A stretch of DNA of 64,000 bases from JANYCG01 sp031386665 (GCA_031386665.1 JANNCN010000152.1:40930-104929); one strand, 5' to 3'. Positions 41,443 through 50,089 are shown, counted from the stretch's first letter. Notes: a model not told the origin generated them from the letters alone. Numbers and translations: made by a program.

Positions 41443-42282
41443 ATGACCTCGACCTTCATTGCGACACACACAGCAGCCAAATCTGCGGTCAAAACCGCAA
41501 CGGTTTGCCTCCTGATTGCGGCGGCAGCTTTTTCAAGCCACGTCAGCGCTCAACCCACCTTTGGCAACCCGTCTCCTACAGCGGGCAGTTCCACGTCAGA
41601 CAAAGCCAACGCCGCTGCCGACGCTGCTGCTTACAAAGAAGTGGAATACACCAACCGCAACACCAAAGGCCCGGCCTTGGTGGTGATTCCCGGCGAAATC
41701 AAGGCGAGCAACGCCACTTTCACGCAAAAATTCACCGCCAACAACATCGCTGACTTCGGCGAGCTGGAACTGTCTAGCGCTAATTTTCAAGTGCTGGAGC
41801 GTGCCAATTTGGGCAATTTGCTGCAAGAAATTTCCTTGGCCTACAACCTGGGCGACCCCAACGCCGCGCGCAAATCCATGCAAGTGGGCAAGCTCAAAAC
41901 CACCAAGTGGATTGTGAAATTTGACATCTTGAAGGCCGAGCAAATTGCGGAAAATAAAAAAGGCTTTGATGGCCGTGCTGTAGGCGGTTTGCTGGGCATG
42001 TTTGGTGGCTTGGGCGGAGCAGTTGGCGGCCAGGTGGCCGGCTCGGTCCGAACCGAAGACTCCACAGGCGTTTGGCTGATTGGCATGCGCTACAAAATCA
42101 TGGACGCCACCACCACCGACCAAGTGGCACAGGGCTACAAAGAACTCAAGATGGAAGTGGGTTCAACGGCCACCAGCGTGATGGGCGTGTCTGAAAAAGC
42201 CAAAGGCGGTGTGGGCCTAGACACCATGGTCCAGCGCTTGATTCAAACCGCGGTGTGGGACATTGACGCCAAGTACAAATAA
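41443..42282 (+). CDS. CsgG/HfaB-like exported protein, non-lipidated (cluster gene 2)
   Basis: 279 residues with a signal peptide ending 'AAFSSHVSAQ' and no lipobox. The body matches the CsgG/HfaB family: 'PALVVIPGEIKASNATFTQK', 'ELELSSANFQVLERANLGNL', 'TTKWIVKFDILKAEQIAENK', a glycine-zipper-like stretch ('GLLGMFGGLGGAVGGQVAG'), 'GVWLIGMRYKIMDATTTDQV'. CsgG proteins form outer membrane channels or periplasmic rings; related folds occur in LpoB, FlgT and TolB-N. The next gene is a close paralogue that is a lipoprotein. The start of the mature protein ('FGNPSPTAGSSTSDKANAAA') is shared almost exactly between the two, so they come from a recent duplication. Confidence 0.8.
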   Translation: MTSTFIATHTAAKSAVKTATVCLLIAAAAFSSHVSAQPTFGNPSPTAGSSTSDKANAAADAAAYKEVEYTNRNTKGPALVVIPGEIKASNATFTQKFTANNIADFGELELSSANFQVLERANLGNLLQEISLAYNLGDPNAARKSMQVGKLKTTKWIVKFDILKAEQIAENKKGFDGRAVGGLLGMFGGLGGAVGGQVAGSVRTEDSTGVWLIGMRYKIMDATTTDQVAQGYKELKMEVGSTATSVMGVSEKAKGGVGLDTMVQRLIQTAVWDIDAKYK

Positions 42283-42371
42283 ACCGCGACAAGTCAATCG
42301 GTGACAAGTCGATTAACGCAACTATCCCCACCCAGCCCCTGCCCCGCCAGCCACACACCAATGATTCGACA

Positions 42372-43271
42372 ATGACCTCAATTCCATCACGCTCTTTGAA
42401 CCTTAGGGCCATGGCATGGTCGGCCGTGCTGGCACTCGCTGTGTCTGGCTGCCAAACCGCTGGCCCAGCCCCAGCCAGTGCGGCCACCCAGTCGCTGGCA
42501 CCTAGCGCAGCAGCCACCGCTCCAGCAGAGGCCAAAGCCCCAAGCTTCGGCAACCCGTCGCCTACGGCAGGGTCCTCAACTTCGGACAAAGCCAACGCCG
42601 CCGCCGATGCTGCCGCCTACAAAGAAGTTGAGTACAAAAACGTCAAGAAAAAAGGCCCGGCGCTGATTGTCATTCCAGGTGAAATCAAGGCCAGCAACGC
42701 GACCTTCACGCAAAAATTCACCTCCAACAACATTGCTGATTTTGCCGAGCTTGAACTGTCACAAGCCAACTTCCCGGTGCTGGAGCGTGCCAATTTGGGC
42801 GCGTTGCTGAATGAAGTGTCATTGGCCTTCAATTTGGGTGACCCCAAAGCCGCGCGCAAGGCTTTGCAGCCTGGCAAGCTGAAAACCACCAAGTGGATTG
42901 TTAAATTTGATATTTTGAAAGCCGAGCAAATTGCCGAAAACAAAAAAGGTTTTGATGGCCAAGCCATTGGTGGCCTGCTCGGCACGCTCAGCGGGTCGCG
43001 CGCCGGGGCTGTTGCCGGTGGCGTTGTCGGCACGGTCAAAACCGCAGAAGCCACGGGCGTCTGGCTGATTGGCATGCGCTACAAAATCATGAACGCCAAC
43101 ACCACGGAACAGGTGGCCACGGGCTACAAAGAACTCAAAATGGAAGTAGGCGCAACGGGCAGCAGCGTGATGGGCATTTCCAGCAGCGCCAAAGGTGGTG
43201 TCGGTCTGGACACCATGGTGCAGCGCCTGGTTCAAACCGCCGTGTGGGACATCGACGCCAAACACAAATAG
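42372..43271 (+). CDS. CsgG/HfaB-like lipoprotein (cluster gene 3)
   Basis: 299 residues. Lipoprotein signal with lipobox: 'AVLALAVSGCQTAGPAP', Cys at about residue 28. After an Ala/Pro linker it follows gene 2 nearly residue by residue: 'FGNPSPTAGSSTSDKANAAA', 'PALIVIPGEIKASNATFTQK', 'TTKWIVKFDILKAEQIAENK', 'GVWLIGMRYKIMNANTTEQV', 'GVGLDTMVQRLVQTAVWDID'. The residue after Cys is Gln, which normally allows transport to the outer membrane by Lol. A mixed ring of lipidated and soluble paralogues is possible. The kinase gene starts 49 bases after its stop. Confidence 0.8.
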   Translation: MTSIPSRSLNLRAMAWSAVLALAVSGCQTAGPAPASAATQSLAPSAAATAPAEAKAPSFGNPSPTAGSSTSDKANAAADAAAYKEVEYKNVKKKGPALIVIPGEIKASNATFTQKFTSNNIADFAELELSQANFPVLERANLGALLNEVSLAFNLGDPKAARKALQPGKLKTTKWIVKFDILKAEQIAENKKGFDGQAIGGLLGTLSGSRAGAVAGGVVGTVKTAEATGVWLIGMRYKIMNANTTEQVATGYKELKMEVGATGSSVMGISSSAKGGVGLDTMVQRLVQTAVWDIDAKHK

Positions 43272-43320
43272 GCCCAAGCGCCATTGAATATTACGCTTCA
43301 CTTTTTGTAGAGGACACGCT

Positions 43321-45888
43321 ATGGCACCCATGAGCAAACTAGGCAAATACGAAATCAAGCGTGAATTGGGCAAAGGTGCCATGGGCGTGGTTTACGAAGG
43401 GTTTGACCCCGTCATTGAGCGCACGGTCGCCATCAAAACAATTTTGCCATCGCAGTTAAAAAGCGGTGAAATGGCCGACGTGTTGGCCCGCTTCAAACGC
43501 GAAGCCCAAGCCGCTGGGCGGCTGACGCACTCCGGCATCGTGGCCGTTTATGACTATGGCGAAGCGGTGGCAGAGTCTGACCACACCATGGTGGCAGGTG
43601 CAGCCGGACAAGCAGCGCAAGACCAGCACGTGGCCTTCATTGCCATGGAATATGTCAAAGGCCGTGAGCTGCGTGACTTTTTTGAGGCCAACGAGCGTTT
43701 TCCACTCAAGACCGTTGAACGCATCATGTGCGAGATTTTGGACGCGCTGGACCATGCGCATTCCAAGGGCGTGACCCACCGCGACATGAAGCCCGCCAAC
43801 CTGATCATGCTGGACAGCGGTCAAGTCAAGGTGGCTGACTTTGGCATTGCCCGCATTGAAACGTCGGAGCTCACGCAGGCGGGCACCATCATGGGCACGC
43901 CTTCCTACATGTCGCCCGAGCAATTCATGGGGCAGACGGTAGATGGCCGCAGCGACCTGTTTTCCTGCGGGGTGATTCTGTACCAGTTTTTGACAGGTGA
44001 AAAACCTTTCACGGGCAACGCTACAACCATCATGTACAAGGTGCTGCGCGAGGAACCATTGCCGCCATCCACCTTGAACTTGACTCTGCCCACCGCATGG
44101 GATTTAGTTTTGAAAAAAGCCATTGCCAAGGTGCCGGCAGACCGTTTTCAGACCGCGCGCGAATTCTCAGATGCCATCAAAGCGGCTGCATTGCATCGCG
44201 GCGACGACCCGACTTTTGTCAGCCACTACGGTGCATCAGCCGGTACTGACGAAACCATCACCCGCAGCCCAGCGCCTGCGATGGCATCGCAAGTCGCCAC
44301 ACCAGTAGCGCCACCTGCCAAGGCCCAAGTTGCGGCATCTGCCAGTTCAGGCCCCGGTTCACCTGCCCGCGCCCAAGTCGTGCCACCGATTGTGTTCTCC
44401 AAGGCAGAAGATTCCGTCTCGCCACCCATCAACCAACCGCCCCGCAAGCCCATGTCCAACGGCGCTATGGTTGGCGGAATTGCCGGCGTTTTGTTGGTGG
44501 GCGCAGCTGCAGCCTTTTGGATGACTGGCAAGAGCACGCCAAGTGGGCCTGTGTTGGCGCAAAGCGCTCCTGCGGCAGCAAGCGCCACGACCGCAGCGCC
44601 AGCAGCCGCTGCAGTTCCCACTGCAACCGCAACAGCACCCGATGCTGCAGCACCCAACGCGGTGACAACCGCCGCAGCCTTGCCCGCAGCCAGCGCAGAA
44701 CCCGCCCAAGAGCCCGGCACCCTGATCATCAGCGCGCTGGGTCTGGTTGACCCGAAAGACCCCAAGTTCAATGGCGACGCCAGTGCCGCAAAAACCGAAG
44801 CCCGGGCCGACGCCTCACGCCAATTGGTTGAAAAAGCGCTTGCCCTGTACGTCGACAAAGGTTCATTGAATAAAAACTACGCTGTACTTGAGCAAAAATT
44901 GCTGTCCCAGTCAGGCAGCTTCATCAAAACCGTGCTGCACGAAGGTGCGCCAGTCAATGGCAAAGATGGCTTAATTGAAACCGAGACGCGCGCCGTGATC
45001 AAAATGCGCGACGTTCAAAAGTCGCTCAACCAGCTGTCAAAAGAAGAGCGGGTTGACTTCATTCGCAACAATGGCGACCCCAAAGTCTCCATCAACATGT
45101 CAATTGCCAACGCCGATACAGCACAAATTCTGCCTTCGGCCCGGTCTGTGCTGGCTGAGAACGTCCTGAAAGAACGGATCAAGTCCTTTGGTTTCAGGGT
45201 TTGGGCGACCGACGCGGAAGCAGCCACGGGTCCCAAAGCTCAAGCTGCCGACTTTGCCATTCAAGGCGAAGCCAAGCTCAAATTGCTGTCAATGAAACTG
45301 CCCGCGTCAGGTTTGACGGTCACCAAAACGGTGTTGACCTCTTGGACCATCAAGGCGGTCGACAAATCCAGCGGGGAAGAAATTTACCTCAACACCGTCA
45401 TGCCCAAAGGCCAAAGCTGGGCGTCTGAAGATCAGGCCCTGGCCGAAATTGGCAAACTGGTGGGTGACGAGTTTTCAAAGAACTTCTTTTTGCAACACTT
45501 CAATTTTGGAACCCGCAAAACGAATCTCAAGATCAATGGCCTGCCCGACAAACAAACCGCTGAGTTGGTGCTGCGCGAACTGCGTGGTATTCGGCAGGTG
45601 CTTGACGTCCAGATGCTGCCCGAGACAGGCAAGTTCCAGCTGCAATTGGCCGACGGCAGCGCGTCCGACATCATTCAAGACTCGGTCTTCAAGCCACTCA
45701 ACAGCAAACTGGGGCAAAGTTGCTTCTCATTGGCAGGCTCCAGCGGTGTCGAAGTGAATGCAACGTTTGCCCCGGCTTGCGCCGACACGGCGGTGCGTGG
45801 AAAGTTAGAAACCGCACCGCCCGCCGGATTGCTCAACGCCGCTGATTCACGGGGCAAGAGCTTGCTCAAGGGCCTAAAAACGACCTGA
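43321..45888 (+). CDS. Transmembrane Ser/Thr protein kinase with a periplasmic FlgT/CsgG-like region (cluster gene 4)
   Basis: 855 residues. PknB-type kinase about 10-275: glycine loop 'LGKGAMGVVYEGFD', Lys39 in 'VAIKTI', 'HRDMKPANLIM' with Asp155, 'VADFGIARI' with Asp173, 'GTPSYMSPEQFMG' and 'DLFSCGVILYQFLTGEKPF'; all catalytic residues are present. An Ala/Pro linker leads to one membrane helix at about 383-401 ('MVGGIAGVLLVGAAAAFW'). The 450-residue C-terminal part should be periplasmic. It has 'ADASRQLVEKALALYVDKGS' (FlgT/LPP20-like), 'ADFAIQGEAKLKLLSMKLPA' and 'AELVLRELRGIRQVLDVQML', resembling the partners encoded upstream. There are no PASTA repeats. It probably senses or drives assembly of the envelope proteins made by genes 1-3. 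No phosphatase or phospho-target gene is adjacent. Confidence 0.85.
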   Translation: MAPMSKLGKYEIKRELGKGAMGVVYEGFDPVIERTVAIKTILPSQLKSGEMADVLARFKREAQAAGRLTHSGIVAVYDYGEAVAESDHTMVAGAAGQAAQDQHVAFIAMEYVKGRELRDFFEANERFPLKTVERIMCEILDALDHAHSKGVTHRDMKPANLIMLDSGQVKVADFGIARIETSELTQAGTIMGTPSYMSPEQFMGQTVDGRSDLFSCGVILYQFLTGEKPFTGNATTIMYKVLREEPLPPSTLNLTLPTAWDLVLKKAIAKVPADRFQTAREFSDAIKAAALHRGDDPTFVSHYGASAGTDETITRSPAPAMASQVATPVAPPAKAQVAASASSGPGSPARAQVVPPIVFSKAEDSVSPPINQPPRKPMSNGAMVGGIAGVLLVGAAAAFWMTGKSTPSGPVLAQSAPAAASATTAAPAAAAVPTATATAPDAAAPNAVTTAAALPAASAEPAQEPGTLIISALGLVDPKDPKFNGDASAAKTEARADASRQLVEKALALYVDKGSLNKNYAVLEQKLLSQSGSFIKTVLHEGAPVNGKDGLIETETRAVIKMRDVQKSLNQLSKEERVDFIRNNGDPKVSINMSIANADTAQILPSARSVLAENVLKERIKSFGFRVWATDAEAATGPKAQAADFAIQGEAKLKLLSMKLPASGLTVTKTVLTSWTIKAVDKSSGEEIYLNTVMPKGQSWASEDQALAEIGKLVGDEFSKNFFLQHFNFGTRKTNLKINGLPDKQTAELVLRELRGIRQVLDVQMLPETGKFQLQLADGSASDIIQDSVFKPLNSKLGQSCFSLAGSSGVEVNATFAPACADTAVRGKLETAPPAGLLNAADSRGKSLLKGLKTT

Positions 45889-45960
45889 TTGACGGGGCGC
45901 TGGTCGAACAGATTTATTTCAATCTGAAAAGGGCGGTGTGGCGCGACCCAGAAACCTGAG

Positions 45961-47559
45961 TCAGGTCACTGGTGCCGGGTTAAACAACACCAGTGCGTTG
46001 TGCAGCTTCCAGTGTTCCGCCCAGGTTTTTTTGCGGCCACTGGCCACGTCAAGCATCAAACGGAACAACTCCCAACCCACGTCTTCAATGCTGGCTGAAC
46101 CGTCTGCAATGGTGCCCGCATTCACATCCATCAGGTCATGCCAGCGGCGAGCCAAATCAGTGCGGGTCGCCACTTTGATAACTGGCACAGCAGCCAGTCC
46201 ATAAGGCGTGCCGCGCCCTGTGGTGAACACGTGCAGGTTCATGCCTGCAGCCATTTGCAAGGTGCCGCAAATGAAGTCGCTGGCAGGGGTGGCCGCATAA
46301 ATGAGGCGTCCACTTGACCCCTTTGGCTTTAGTTTTTCTCCGGGTGCCAAAACGTCATTGATGGGGACTGAGCCGCTTTTGACAATCGAGCCCATGGCTT
46401 TCTCAACGATATTCGAGAGGCCACCTTTTTTGTTGCCCGGTGTGGTGTTGGCACTGCGGTCCACGCTGCCGCGTTTGAGGTAAGCGTCGTACCAGGCCAT
46501 TTCTCGAATCATGGCCTCTGCCACTTCGGACGTGGCTGCTCGTGCGGTGAGTTGGTCAATGCCGTCACGCACTTCGGTCGTCTCGGAAAACATGACGCTG
46601 GCACCAGCCCGCACGAGCAAGTCAGTGCAAAACCCCACAGCCGGGTTGGCCGTAGCGCCCGAAAACGCATCGCTGCCCCCGCACTGTACGCCCACCACCA
46701 AGTCGCTGGCGGGCACGGTCACGCGCACCCGGGCATTCAGGCGCTGCAAGTGAACTTTGGCCTGCCGCATGATCGAGTCGACCATGGACATGAAGCCCAC
46801 GTGCGCGTCATCTTGCAGGCAGACCACATCCAGCGCGGCTTGCTCGGGGTTGCGCTCATCCACAATGGCAAAGCTGCCGGGCGGCAGCAAGCGCTCGGGT
46901 TGCAGCTTTTCACAACCCAGACTCACCACCATCACCTCACCGCCGAAATTCGGGTTCAGGCTGATGTTGCGCAGGGTTCGAATGGGAATGATGGCATCGG
47001 GCGCATCAATCGCTACGCCACAGCCATAGCCGTGCTCTAGCGCAACAACGTCATCGACATTCGGAAACAGGGGCAACAGTTCGGCTTTGATGCGCTGAAC
47101 AGCGAAGTCTGTCACCCCTGCCACACACTGAACGGTTTGCGTGATGGCCAAAATATTTCGCGTCCCTACCGAACCATCGGCGTTGCGGTAGCCTTGGAAT
47201 GTGTAGCCTTCAAGTGGCGATTGCGGCAAGGGTTTGACCGTGGAAATCGGCAAATTCTCTAACCCTCTTGCATCAGGCATGGTCAGCAGGCGCTCGTGCA
47301 CCCAACTGCCTGCCGCAATCGCTTTCTGTGCGTAACCGATGGGAATGCCATAGCGAAGCACGGGTGCGCCAGCGGCCAGATCGACCAGCGCGACTTTGTG
47401 GCCCTGTGGCACACGGTCAACCAAAACCAAACCACATGGCAGTTTGACTCCCACAGCCAAGCCACCGTCATTGGCGACGATAGCCACGTTGTCCTTGGGG
47501 TGCATTCGAATCGTGTGAGGCGGCGTGCTCAACGCGGTTGGAACTTCGGTCATGCCCAT
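45961..47559 (-). CDS. garD: Galactarate dehydratase
   Basis: 532 residues of the UxaA/GarD family. An N-terminal SAF-like domain ('KDNVAIVANDGGLAVGVKLP', 'PQGHKVALVDLAAGAPVLRY') precedes the catalytic part: 'YTFQGYRNADGSVGTRNILA', 'LEHGYGCGVAIDAP', 'NPNFGGEVMVVSLGCEKLQP', 'VVGVQCGGSDAFSGATANPA'. The sequence follows E. coli GarD (523 residues) closely. It dehydrates galactarate to 5-keto-4-deoxyglucarate, using Fe2+. ATG at 47559 or 47553. Divergent from the LacI-type regulator, with a shared operator between them, and near gudD: a sugar-diacid utilisation locus. Confidence 0.9.
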   Translation of the reverse strand: MGMTEVPTALSTPPHTIRMHPKDNVAIVANDGGLAVGVKLPCGLVLVDRVPQGHKVALVDLAAGAPVLRYGIPIGYAQKAIAAGSWVHERLLTMPDARGLENLPISTVKPLPQSPLEGYTFQGYRNADGSVGTRNILAITQTVQCVAGVTDFAVQRIKAELLPLFPNVDDVVALEHGYGCGVAIDAPDAIIPIRTLRNISLNPNFGGEVMVVSLGCEKLQPERLLPPGSFAIVDERNPEQAALDVVCLQDDAHVGFMSMVDSIMRQAKVHLQRLNARVRVTVPASDLVVGVQCGGSDAFSGATANPAVGFCTDLLVRAGASVMFSETTEVRDGIDQLTARAATSEVAEAMIREMAWYDAYLKRGSVDRSANTTPGNKKGGLSNIVEKAMGSIVKSGSVPINDVLAPGEKLKPKGSSGRLIYAATPASDFICGTLQMAAGMNLHVFTTGRGTPYGLAAVPVIKVATRTDLARRWHDLMDVNAGTIADGSASIEDVGWELFRLMLDVASGRKKTWAEHWKLHNALVLFNPAPVT

Positions 47560-47614
47560 CTCCTATCGTCAGTCGTGTTGAAATGGTTTATGACGTGACA
47601 AAATCATCCAAGCC

Positions 47615-47630
47615 ATGGTAACGGTACCAT
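47615..47630. promoter_or_regulatory. LacI-type operator between garD and the regulator gene
   Basis: ATGGTAACGGTACCAT: six-base arms ATGGTA / TACCAT around a CG-centred four-base core. 14 bases before the regulator ATG and 56 bases upstream of garD. A matching site lies before gudD (48704-48719). The CG centre is typical of LacI/GalR operators. Confidence 0.7.
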
Positions 47631-47643
47631 TATACAAAACAAG

Positions 47644-48672
47644 ATGAATGACCCCGACAAAATCAGAAAATCGCGACGCGGCAGTGGTGCCATCACGCTA
47701 AGAGACGTCGCAAAACTGGCAGGTGTTGCGCCCATCACAGCGTCGCGGGCGATGAACACACCTGAGCAAGTGTCACCCGAAGTGCTTCAAAAAGTGCAGG
47801 CTGCGGTGCTGCGCACGGGCTATGTGCCGAACCGCATCGCAGGGGGCTTGGCTTCCTCTCGCAGTCGGCTCATCGCGGCGGTGGTTCCGAGTATCGTGGT
47901 GTCGGTTTTTGCCGAGACGATTGAAACCCTGAATAACAGCCTTTTTGAGGCTGGTTACCAGCTGATGTTGGGCCAGGCGGGTTATTCGCCAGTCCGTGAG
48001 GAAGCCTTGCTCGAAGCCATCATTGGGCGCAGGCCCGACGGCATCTTTTTGACGGGCATCATGCAATCAAGCAAAGGGCGAACCCGCTTGCTGGCATCGG
48101 GCATTCCGGTCGTGGAAACCTGGGACCTGACGCCCACACCCATTGACATGCTGATTGGCTTTTCGCACTCTGATATTGGGCGCGAGGTTGCGAATTTTTT
48201 GATGGCCAAGGGCCGACGGCGGGTGGCGCTGGTCACCGCGGGCGACGAGCGGGCAACACGGCGTGCGGCAGCATTCCAGAACACCGTGGAACAGCGCGGT
48301 GTTGGGACGGTTTTCGTGGACAACGTAGGGGCGTCGCGCTCACTGAAAAGTGGCCGCGAAGCGCTCGCCCGCATCCTGCTGCAGGCGCCAGATGTGGATG
48401 CCGTTTTTTGCAGTTCCGACCTGCTGGCTATGGGTGTGCTAACGGAAGCCATCGCTCGGAGAATACAGGTTCCACAGCACTTGTCCATCGTCGGGTTTGG
48501 CGATGTGCCTTACATGGCAGACATGGTTCCAGCGTTGACCACCGTGCATATCAATGGGGGCGACATTGGACAGCGGGCTGCCAGATTCCTGATCGACCGA
48601 GCAGAGGGCCGGTTGGTCGAGCAGCCCATCGTTGATGTCGGTTTTTCAATCATTGAGCGCGACAGCGCTTGA
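47644..48672 (+). CDS. LacI-family transcriptional regulator of the galactarate/glucarate genes
   Basis: 342 residues. N-terminal helix-turn-helix and hinge 'ITLRDVAKLAGVAPITASRA', 'GYVPNRIAGGLASSRSRLIA', then a periplasmic-binding-like effector domain ('AAVVPSIVVSVFAETIETLN', 'DAVFCSSDLLAMGVLTEAIA', 'QHLSIVGFGDVPYMADMVPA'). The layout is like GntR-type members. It sits between garD and gudD, and both flanks carry the same operator, so it most likely represses both and itself until a sugar acid binds. The effector cannot be read from the sequence. Confidence 0.9.
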   Translation: MNDPDKIRKSRRGSGAITLRDVAKLAGVAPITASRAMNTPEQVSPEVLQKVQAAVLRTGYVPNRIAGGLASSRSRLIAAVVPSIVVSVFAETIETLNNSLFEAGYQLMLGQAGYSPVREEALLEAIIGRRPDGIFLTGIMQSSKGRTRLLASGIPVVETWDLTPTPIDMLIGFSHSDIGREVANFLMAKGRRRVALVTAGDERATRRAAAFQNTVEQRGVGTVFVDNVGASRSLKSGREALARILLQAPDVDAVFCSSDLLAMGVLTEAIARRIQVPQHLSIVGFGDVPYMADMVPALTTVHINGGDIGQRAARFLIDRAEGRLVEQPIVDVGFSIIERDSA

Positions 48673-48703
48673 CATCTGTTTTGAATGGAACGATCATTCC
48701 ATA

Positions 48704-48719
48704 ATGGTACCGCTACCAA
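48704..48719. promoter_or_regulatory. Second LacI-type operator, before gudD
   Basis: ATGGTACCGCTACCAA matches the site at 47615-47630 in the pattern TGGTA-x-CG-x-TACCA. Just upstream (48686-48701) lies another near-palindrome, TGGAACGATCATTCCA, with one mismatched pair. Both are close to the start of gudD. Confidence 0.65.
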
Positions 48720-48738
48720 TATCACAATTGAGCCCATT

Positions 48739-50070
48739 TTGTCTTACTCCACACCGCTTGTCGCCGGACTCCACGTCATCCCCGTCGCTGGGCGCGACAG
48801 CATGCTATTGAACCTGAGCGGCGCGCACGGCCCGTTCTTCACCCGCAACTTGCTTGTCCTGACCGACAACGCGGGTCGCACTGGTGTGGGTGAAGTGCCT
48901 GGCGGTGAGAAGATTCGCCAGACGCTTGAGGACGCCAGGGCGCTGGTGGTGGGGCAGCCCATTGGAGCGCACCGACACATCTTGCAAGAGATACAAAAAC
49001 AGTTTGCCGACCGAGACAGTGGCGGTCGTGGCCAGCAAACCTTTGATTTGCGCACCACCATCCACGCCGTCACTGCGGTTGAGTCTGCCCTGCTGGACTT
49101 GCTGGGTCAGCATCTGGAAGTGCCCGTGGCTGCGCTTTTGGGCGAAGGCCAACAGCGCGATGCAGTAGAGATGTTGGGCTACCTGTTTTATGTCGGCGAC
49201 AAGGCCAAAACAAACCTGGACTACGTGAGCGACCTTGGCGCAGCCAGCAATTGGTTTCGCGTACGCCATGAAGTGGCCCTGACGCCCCAAGGTATCGTGC
49301 GGCAGGCCGAGGCGGCCCGTGAAAAATATGGATTCAATGACTTCAAGCTCAAGGGCGGTGTGCTGCGCGGCGCTGAAGAAATTGAAGCCGTTATTGCCTT
49401 GCACGAGCGCTTTCCCCAAGCCCGCGTCACGCTCGACCCCAACGGTGGCTGGCTGCTGAAAGACGCGATTGCTCTCATGCGCGACTTGCGCGGAGTGGTC
49501 GCTTATGCCGAAGACCCGTGCGGTGCAGAAGGCGGGTTCTCGGGCCGTGAAGTGATGGCGGAATTTCGCCGTGCGACTGGCCTGCCCACCGCCACCAACA
49601 TGATCGCCACGGATTGGCGGCAGCTTGCGCACGCTTTGTCTCTTCAATCGGTAGACATTCCCCTCGCAGACCCGCATTTCTGGACGATGGCCGGTTCGGT
49701 GCGGGTGGCGCAAACCTGCCGCGACTGGGGCTTGACCTGGGGCAGCCATTCCAACAACCACTTCGACGTGTCGTTGGCCATGTTCACCCACGTGGGTGCC
49801 GCTGCCCCAGGCCGCGTCACGGCAATTGACACGCACTGGATCTGGCAAGACGGCCAACGCTTGACCAAAGACCCGCTTCAAATTGTCGGCGGTCACGTGC
49901 AAGTGCCCAAAAAACCAGGGCTGGGTGTGGAACTGGACATGGCCGAGGTTGAAAAAGCCCACCAGCTTTACAAACAGCACGGGTTGGGCTCGCGCGACGA
50001 TGCCACCGCCATGCAGTACCTGGTCCCCAACTGGAAGTTTGACCCCAAGCGGCCTGCCATGGATCGCTAA
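48739..50070 (+). CDS. gudD: Glucarate dehydratase (enolase superfamily)
   Basis: 443 residues from TTG 48739. 'VIPVAGRDSMLLNLSGAHGP' and 'NLLVLTDNAGRTGVGEVPGG' are the GudD N-terminal domain. The barrel has the Lys pair 'FNDFKLKGGVL', metal ligands in 'VTLDPNGGWLL' and 'AYAEDPCGAEGG', and 'WGSHSNNHFDVSLAMFTHVG' with the catalytic His. It turns glucarate into 5-keto-4-deoxyglucarate, the same product as GarD. Start choice: an ATG at 48685 would place the operator inside the coding region. TTG at 48739, after a weak TTGAG site, gives the family length (E. coli 446) and leaves the operator upstream. The start stays uncertain. Confidence 0.88.
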   Translation: MSYSTPLVAGLHVIPVAGRDSMLLNLSGAHGPFFTRNLLVLTDNAGRTGVGEVPGGEKIRQTLEDARALVVGQPIGAHRHILQEIQKQFADRDSGGRGQQTFDLRTTIHAVTAVESALLDLLGQHLEVPVAALLGEGQQRDAVEMLGYLFYVGDKAKTNLDYVSDLGAASNWFRVRHEVALTPQGIVRQAEAAREKYGFNDFKLKGGVLRGAEEIEAVIALHERFPQARVTLDPNGGWLLKDAIALMRDLRGVVAYAEDPCGAEGGFSGREVMAEFRRATGLPTATNMIATDWRQLAHALSLQSVDIPLADPHFWTMAGSVRVAQTCRDWGLTWGSHSNNHFDVSLAMFTHVGAAAPGRVTAIDTHWIWQDGQRLTKDPLQIVGGHVQVPKKPGLGVELDMAEVEKAHQLYKQHGLGSRDDATAMQYLVPNWKFDPKRPAMDR

Positions 50071-50089
50071 ATTTTAAGTTCGAACGAAC

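Noticed and set aside
48805..49980. Minus-strand frame of 391 codons opposite gudD
   Set aside because: It mirrors a well-conserved enzyme, and its residues show no motif or signal.
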